A stretch of DNA of 64,000 nt from assembly GCF_024679095.1 (NCBI RefSeq), contig NC_066577.1, positions 20,001-84,000 of the forward strand, read 5' to 3'. Below are positions 56,492-64,000 of the stretch, piece after piece. Source of the stretch: Eriocheir sinensis (Eukaryota > Arthropoda > Malacostraca > Decapoda > Varunidae). The notes under the pieces are model-generated. The model searched no databases. It saw nothing but the letters and a program-made list of their open reading frames with translations, and had not been told where the DNA came from. Position numbers and translations under genes: made by a program. Positions within the stretch are counted from its first letter, which is position 1. Every line of letters begins with the position of its first letter.

Positions 56492-58090
56492 TCAGTTTCG
56501 GGAGGAGAGGTGTCCTGATACCCTCCTCTTGAAGGAGTTTAAGTCGTAGGCAGGAGGAAATACAGATGAAGGAAGATTGTTCCAGAGTTTACTAGCGTGA
56601 GGGATGAAAGAGTGAAGATGCTGGTTAACTCTTGCATAAGGGGTTTGGACAGTATAGGGATGAGCATGAGTAGAAAGTCGAGTGCAGAATGGCCTCGTTA
56701 TGGGGGGATGCATGCATTTAGCAAGTTAAGAAGAGCAGTAATCGTGAAAATATAGATAGAAGATAGAAAGATAGGCAACATTGCGGCGGAATTTAAGAGG
56801 TGAAGACTATCAGTATGAGGAGGAGAGCTGATGAGACGAAGAGCCTTAGCCTCCACTCTGTCCAGAAGAGCTGTGTGAGGGAGCCCCACACATGAGATGC
56901 ATACTCCATACGAGGGCGGACAAGGCTCCTGTATATGGACAGCAACTGTGCAGGGGAGAAGAACTGGCGGAGACGGTACAAAACGCCCAGCCTCGAGGAA
57001 GCTGATTTAGTAAGAGATGAGATATGAAGTTTCCAGTTGAGATTTTGAGTTAAGGATAGACCGAGAATGTTTAGTGTTGAGGAAGGTGATAGCTGGGTGT
57101 TGTCAAAGAATAGGGGATAGTTGTTTGGAAGATTGTGTCGAGTGGATAGGTGGAGAAACTGTGATATTGAGGCGATGAAGGACACCAGGTTCTTCTTGCC
57201 CCAGTCGGAAATAAAAGTAAGGTCTGAGGCTAAGCGTTCTGCAGTCTCCAGCCTTGAGTCGTTAAGTTCTGGGTCTTCTATTAAAAGAAGTTGAATAATG
57301 CAGAGTGGAATCATCGGCGTAGGAATGGATAGGACAGTTCGTTTTGGAAAGAAGATCATCAATGAACAACAGAAAAAGAGTGGGAGATAGGACAGAACCC
57401 TGTGGGACACCACTGTTAATAGATTTAGGAGAAGAACAGTGACCGTCTACCACGGCAGAAATAGAACGGTCAGAAAGGAAACTGGAGATAAAGATACAGA
57501 GAAGGATAGAAACCGTAGGAGGGTAGTTTTGAAAGCAAAGATTTGTGCCAGACCCTATCAAAAGCTTTTCATATGTCCAGCGCAATAGCAAAAGTTTCAC
57601 CGAAACGGCTAAGAGAGGATGACCAAGAGTCAGTTAAGAAGGCTAGGAGATCAACAGTAGAACGCCCCTTGCGGAACCCATACTGGCGATCAGATAGAAG
57701 GTCAGAAGTGGAAAGGTGCTTTTGAATCTTCCGGTTAAGGATTGATTCAAAAGCTTTAGATAGACAAGAAAGTAAAGCAATAGGACGGTAGTTTGAGGGA
57801 TTGGAGCGGTCACCCTTCTTAGGTACAGGCTGTATGAAGGCATACTTCCAGCAAGAAGGAAAGGTAGATGTTGACAGGCAGAGGCGAAAGAGTTTGACCA
57901 GGCAGGGTGACAGCACGGAGGCACAGTTTTTAAGGACAATAGGAGGCACTCCATCAGGTCCATAAGCCTTCTGAGGATTGAGGCCAGAGAGGGCATAGAA
58001 AACATCATTTTGAAGAATCTTTATAACAGGCATAAAGGAGTCAGAGGGGGGATGAGTAGGAGGATTATGCCCAGAATCGTCCAGAGTGGA
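56492..58090 (-). pseudogene. Fam-C reverse transcriptase, nested copy
   Basis: Frame 58033-57569: PVIKILQNDVFYAL, PQKAYGPDGVPPIVL, FIQPVPKKGDRSNPSNYRPI and GFRKGRSTVDLLAF, ending in motif A (IALDI, then a frameshift where sisters read SKAFDRVWH). Frame 57600-57262: NSGVPQGSVLSPTLF and HSYADDSTLHY. Frames 57413-56793 and 56713-56492: LGLSLTQNLNWKLHIS, RPRMEYASHVWG, HAHPYTVQTPYARVNQ and VSGHLSSRN. Frameshifts near 57570, 57280, 56880 and 56710 inactivate it. Motif A appears as DI.KSF in place of DISKAF because of a base change at ~57568 (TTTTCATATG versus TTTTGATATG). Confidence 0.82.
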
Positions 58091-58208
58091 GTTTTAGAAA
58101 AGTTTGAGAGAAGAGTTCAGCCTTAGAGATAGATGAGACGGCAGTGTTGCCGTCAGGACTGAGGAGTGGAGGAAAGATGAAGAAGTGAAGTTGGAGGAGA
58201 TGTTTTGG

Positions 58209-59300
58209 CTAGATGCCAGAAGTCACGGAAGAGTTAGAGAAAGCAAGGTTTTGACATTTTCTATTAATGAAAGAATTTTTGGTTAGTCGGAGAATAGATT
58301 TGGCACGATTTCGGGCAGAAATGTAAAGTTCATAATTAGCATTAGTTTGAAGGCTCTGGTACCTTTTGTGAGCTACCTCTCTATCATTGACAGCACGAGA
58401 ACAAGCGTGATTAAACCAAGGCTTTTTTGCGTGAGGAGTAGAGAAAGAACGAGGAATGTATGCCTCCATTCCAGAGACAATCACCTCTGTGATGCGCTGA
58501 GCACACACAGAGTGGTCTCTATCCTGGAAGCAATAATCATTCCACGGGAAATCGGAAAGTACATCCTCAGGTCGTCCCACCGAGCTGAAGCAAAATGCCA
58601 GAAGCATCGCCTCTTCGGTGGGTCCAGAGGGTGTACAGGAGCGATGGGACAGGATGCAGAAATAAGATTGTGATCGGAGGAGCCCAACGGAGAGAACAGT
58701 TTGACAGAATAAGCAGAAGGGTTTGAGGTAAGGAAGAGGTCTAGAATGTTGGGCCGGTCTCCAAGACGGTCGGGAATACGTGTAGGGTGCTGGACCAACT
58801 GCTCTAGGTCGTTGAGGATAGCAAAGTTGTAGGCTTGTTCACCAGGATGGTCAGTGAAAGAGGATGAAAGCCAAAGCTGGTGGTGAACATTGAAATCTCC
58901 TAGGATGGAGATTTCAGCGAAGGAAGTGGGTCAAGATGTGCTCCACTTTAGAATTCAAATAGTCAAAGAATTTTACATAGTTGGTAGAGTTAGGTGAAAG
59001 ATAAACAGCACAGATGTATTTAGTAATAGAATGACAGTGAAGTCTTAACCAGATGGTGGAAAATTCAGAAGAGTCAAGGTCGTGGGCACGAGAGCAAGTG
59101 ATGTCGTTGCGCACGTAGGCGCAACATCCAGCTTTGGATTGAAATTTAGGATAGAGATAGTAGGAAGGAACAGAGTAGAGATTGCTGTCAGTAGCCTTAG
59201 AAACCTGTGTTTTGGTGAGATAGAGAAGGTGAGGTTTAGAGGAGGAGAGATGGTGTTCCACAGAATGAAAATTAGATGGATGACCGCGAATGTTTCAGAA
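58209..59300 (-). pseudogene. Fam-C APE endonuclease, nested copy
   Basis: Best APE copy of the family: an N block near 59290 (NIRGHPSNFH-like), LLYLTKTQVSKATDSN (E block, with Glu replaced by Lys), CAYVRNDITCSRAHDLDSSE, ICAVYLSPNSTNYVKFFDYL, a [14 protein letters not shown] D-x-N block near 58890 ([12 protein letters not shown] after a frame change), and [15 protein letters not shown] (S-D-H block) near 58680. It is followed by a linker (ISARNRAKSILRLTKNSF) to the RT. Frame changes near 58915 and 58600. The E-to-K change at the catalytic Glu (TKTQ) would by itself disable nicking. Confidence 0.75.
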
Positions 59301-59413
59301 ACTGATAAGAAAGACGTTCGAGGAGATATCAAGACACCTCTCAAGTCGGCAGTCAGAAGGGGAGCCCTCCCTGAGGGAATTTGTGGTCCCCCCCCCAGTC
59401 GGGGACTCCGAGG

Positions 59414-60496
59414 CTTGATAGAATTATTAAAGAGTATGGACAAGGGTATTGCAAGTTGGTTTTTGCTGGTTTTTAATACAGATACTGGGATTTCATGCAC
59501 ATTGCACTTTTTTGTTTTTAAGGGAATTAATTACAGTAATTACATCTTGGGGGATAATTATAGGAATTGTCATTGAATGAGGAAAGTCACCTTGAAGAAA
59601 GCTGAGAGGGTCTGTGGTGGAAGGTGGTAGACTGTGATCTATTTTAGGCGCAACATTTGTGTAAAATTCATTAAAAGCTTGTGCAATTTGTAAAGGTTCA
59701 GAGAGTTTTTTACCATTACAGATTATGTTATTTGTGGAACTCTTCTTATGGTCATGATTAGAAAGTTGGTGGATTGTTCGCCATATTTTACGGGTGTTAT
59801 TTTTAAAATTAGTGAATTGAGCCATATAGTAAGATTTTTTAGCTTGTCTTATAGTATTATTTAGGATGTTACGGTATTGTTTGTATTGAGCCTCAGTGAC
59901 AGCACCAATTTTATAGTCCTTAAATAGATAATTTTTTGTCCTTATAGAGTTTAGTACTGCCTGCGATATCCAGGGATTGTTTAATCTTTTTCAGTTATTA
60001 ATTTAGATTTAAGTGGAAAACAATCACTAAAAGCTTTTTTAATATTGTCTAAGAAAATTTTACAGTTGTCATTGACATCGTGCTCATTAAGGAGAGCATT
60101 CCAATTGATCATATTGATTTTTTGAGCAAATTCTTGTTTATTTGTTTGATTTATTACCCTAAACTCAATTTTATGCAGATTCTTAGATTTAGAGGGAACT
60201 TTAACGTTAAGGAAAATTGGTAGATGGTCCGATATTGGGTAATGGATTATACCAGATGAGAAAGTGTTGAAAAAATTTGTAAAAATATGATCAAGTAGAG
60301 ACGGTTCACCTAGATTGAAGCTGTCTGGAAAACGTGTTGGTCTTGAAATGTGTGGGAAGAAATTCATTGTTTGGAGGGTTGCAAGAAAATTGTTAGTTGG
60401 GGTATGGGTAGTATGTTCCAGCAAATTTATATTTAAATCACCTATAAGAATTATTTTTTTGTTCGTTACAGTGTTATTTTGTAGTAATGTACATAA
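59414..60496 (-). mobile_element. Fam-F LINE, 5' half (APE and linker)
   Basis: The minus-strand continuation of Fam-F. From 60471: NNTVTNKKIILIGDLNINLL (D-x-N block), THTPTNNFLATLQTMNFFP, SLLDHIFTN and YPISDHLPIFLNV (S-D-H block), then a linker read in several frames, including WRTIHQLSNHDHKKSSTNNI (59825-59493), to SILFNNSIK at 59416. The 5' end lies inside APE at about 60496, where GGGAA-type purine DNA starts, so the element is 5'-truncated. A stop after LITEKD near 59983 and further frame changes mark it as dead. Confidence 0.85.
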
Positions 60497-60790
60497 GGGA
60501 GGGAATGAAGGGAAAGGAAGGGAAAGGACGAGAAGGGAAGGAAAAAAGGAAATGGAAGGGAAAAGAGGGAAGAGGAGGGAAAGAGGAATAGAGGTAGGGA
60601 ATGGAAGGGAAGGGAAAAGAAGGAAATGGAAGGGAAAAGAGGGAAGAGGAGGGAAGAAGGAAGACAGGTAGGGATGGGAAGGATAGGAAAGGAAAGGAAA
60701 GGAAAGGAAAGGAAAGGAAGGGAAGGGAAGAGAAAGGAAGGGAAAGAGAGGAAGGAGCTGGGAGGGGGATGAAGGGAAGGGCAGCTCACC
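60497..60790. repeat. GGGAA/GGAAA purine tract, right part
   Basis: GGGAAGGAAAAGG words continue the tract broken by Fam-F at 54321. A duplicated ~75-bp segment (GGAAATGGAAGGGAAAAGAGG) occurs near 60547 and 60622, and a (GGAAA)n run near 60690-60717. Confidence 0.8.
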
Positions 60791-60869
60791 TGGCGTAATT
60801 AGTAGCAACATTAGTCTTAAGAAATGGGAGATTACCTGCGTAACGAATGAAACGGATAATTATCTAAGG

Positions 60870-63000
<2,131 letters not shown>

Positions 63001-63646
63001 TCCAGATATCCTACAGGAATTTCAGAACCCAACAGGAATGTTGCAGCAAAACTGGAATACTGGAATTCCCGCTGGAATATTAGAGATACGTGAACAGGAC
63101 GAGAATTCAGGCGTTAGGGAATATATATATAAAAAAAAAAATACAGCGAAAGAACCACAAAAACGTGACCGAGATAAAGACAGATGGAGAAAATAAAAGA
63201 GGCAGAACTTATTATCACTATCAATATTTTCATCATTATTCCTGTATTCCTCGTCGCTCCTCTAAAATCCAGATCAATCCAGACCGAACGTTGTCATCCA
63301 TTCCAGTACCTCTTATTACCCATCCCTGCATTAATCACCTGAAGTCCCCTTCTCTGTATTACTCATAAGTGCTGCGATGTACTGCTTTTCTTTCCATTTA
63401 GTATTCCGTTAATCAATGTACCGGCGTCCTATTCACCACGTCACACTAATACATTTATAGGAAGCACCACGCGCCGCTTCCCATTCTCTTCCTTCCTCTC
63501 TGAAGGCCTGCCCCGCGACCCTTTACACACGTAGTACACGGTGGGCGTTTATCTACGGGTTAGTCCAAGCATCAAATCGTGTGCTTCAGTCTGGGTGAGC
63601 AATGGTGGTGGTGATGATAGGTGTGGTGATGCTTGTAGTAGCGGTT

Positions 63647-63679
<33 letters not shown>

Positions 63680-64000
63680 GTTGCAATACTAGTGGCAGTT
63701 GTGTAAGTCGTAACCGCAGCAGTAATTGTAGCAGGTAGTAGTAAGAAAGGTAAGAAAGTAGTGGTAAGAAAGTACTAATGAAATACAAACACTAACATGA
63801 ACATCAATAATTATCAGATATACAAATTACTGTGAAATCAATCCAATACTTAATCATTCATCACGGCATCACACTCCAGCCACTCCTTCCCTCCCTCCCC
63901 GCCACGACTCCTGTCCTCTCGCCAGTCCTCCTGCCAGTACATTTTACACTCAACGTCGTTTTTTTTATAAATTCTAAACTTTATTACATCCTTTTTTTAA
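63001..64000. other. unique DNA with a small (AGT)n, no gene seen
   Basis: Short degenerate ACAGGAAT/CTGGAAT words at 63010-63085, unique AT-rich DNA, then (GGT)/(AGT)n at 63640-63680. Unlike the arrays at 6168 and 7951, this (AGT)n carries no RT sequence. No supported gene to the window end. Confidence 0.6.

Larger units (their letters stand above)
56361..59413 (-). mobile_element. Fam-C LINE, full-length copy nested in Fam-F
   Basis: A 3053-bp minus-strand element. The plus-strand left edge is T24 (complement of poly(A)), and the right edge is the 5' terminal word GCCTCGGAGTCCCC, shared with the copy starting at 28540. Order on minus: 5' leader, APE, RT, C-terminal domain, 3'UTR. It interrupts Fam-F so cleanly that the two Fam-F halves rejoin in the RT reading (NNSIK / GKFPQLL). 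No clear target duplication is visible at the junctions. Confidence 0.92.

Overview
This is eukaryotic, repeat-dominated DNA with no host protein-coding gene that I can recognise. The density of long di-, tri- and tetranucleotide microsatellites, together with at least seven non-LTR retrotransposon families (several CR1- or jockey-like), resembles a decapod crustacean (crab-like) genome. That assignment is an inference from style; no taxonomic marker gene is present. Nearly every long open frame is either a microsatellite read as protein or part of a reverse transcriptase (RT).

Families are named here for cross-reference. Fam-A is an RT followed by a zinc knuckle and a nuclease-like domain, embedded in (TAG)n arrays (6344-7761, 8308-11291). 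Fam-B is a CR1-like element with a zinc-binding/SGNH-esterase ORF1 and an APE-RT ORF2 (12487-15966 minus, 39110-43736 plus, tail 50797-50888). Fam-C is a ~3.05-kb, poly(A)-tailed, jockey-like APE-RT element with seven copies or fragments (4738-5205, 25903-27529, 28540-32872, 37254-37357, 43737-43970, 49278-50796, 56361-59413). Fam-D has an 8-bp TTCTTATG tail (2702-2846, 29565-30673). Fam-E is a decayed CR1-like element (22150-25110). Fam-F is an APE-RT element split by a Fam-C insertion (54321-56360 and 59414-60496). Fam-G is a short RT C-terminus (51302-51760).

Layout: 1-850 57-bp minisatellite; 1.3-6.3 kb simple repeats, a hAT-like non-autonomous element and LINE tails; 6.3-11.3 kb two head-to-tail Fam-A copies; 12.5-16 kb Fam-B; 16-21 kb purine-rich and degenerate non-coding DNA; 22-25 kb Fam-E; 26-33 kb Fam-C copies with a nested Fam-D; 33-37 kb purine tract, microsatellites and unique DNA; 37.4-43.7 kb a minisatellite followed by the most complete Fam-B; 44-49 kb tandem repeats and a foldback structure around microsatellites; 49-54 kb Fam-C, Fam-G and a tRNA-derived SINE; 54-60.5 kb Fam-F with full-length Fam-C nested inside, all within a GGGAA-type purine tract; 60.5-63 kb purine-rich DNA; then unique sequence to the end.

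The retroelements carry the usual machinery: APE or a nuclease-like domain to nick DNA, and RT to copy RNA at the nick. All copies seen have frameshifts, stops, truncation or missing catalytic residues. The closest to intact is the 837-codon Fam-A frame. The least expected observations are the association of Fam-A with (TAG)n arrays at three junctions, the layered nesting around 54-60 kb, the inverted repeat at 47.2-47.8 kb, and the kilobase purine/pyrimidine strand asymmetry.
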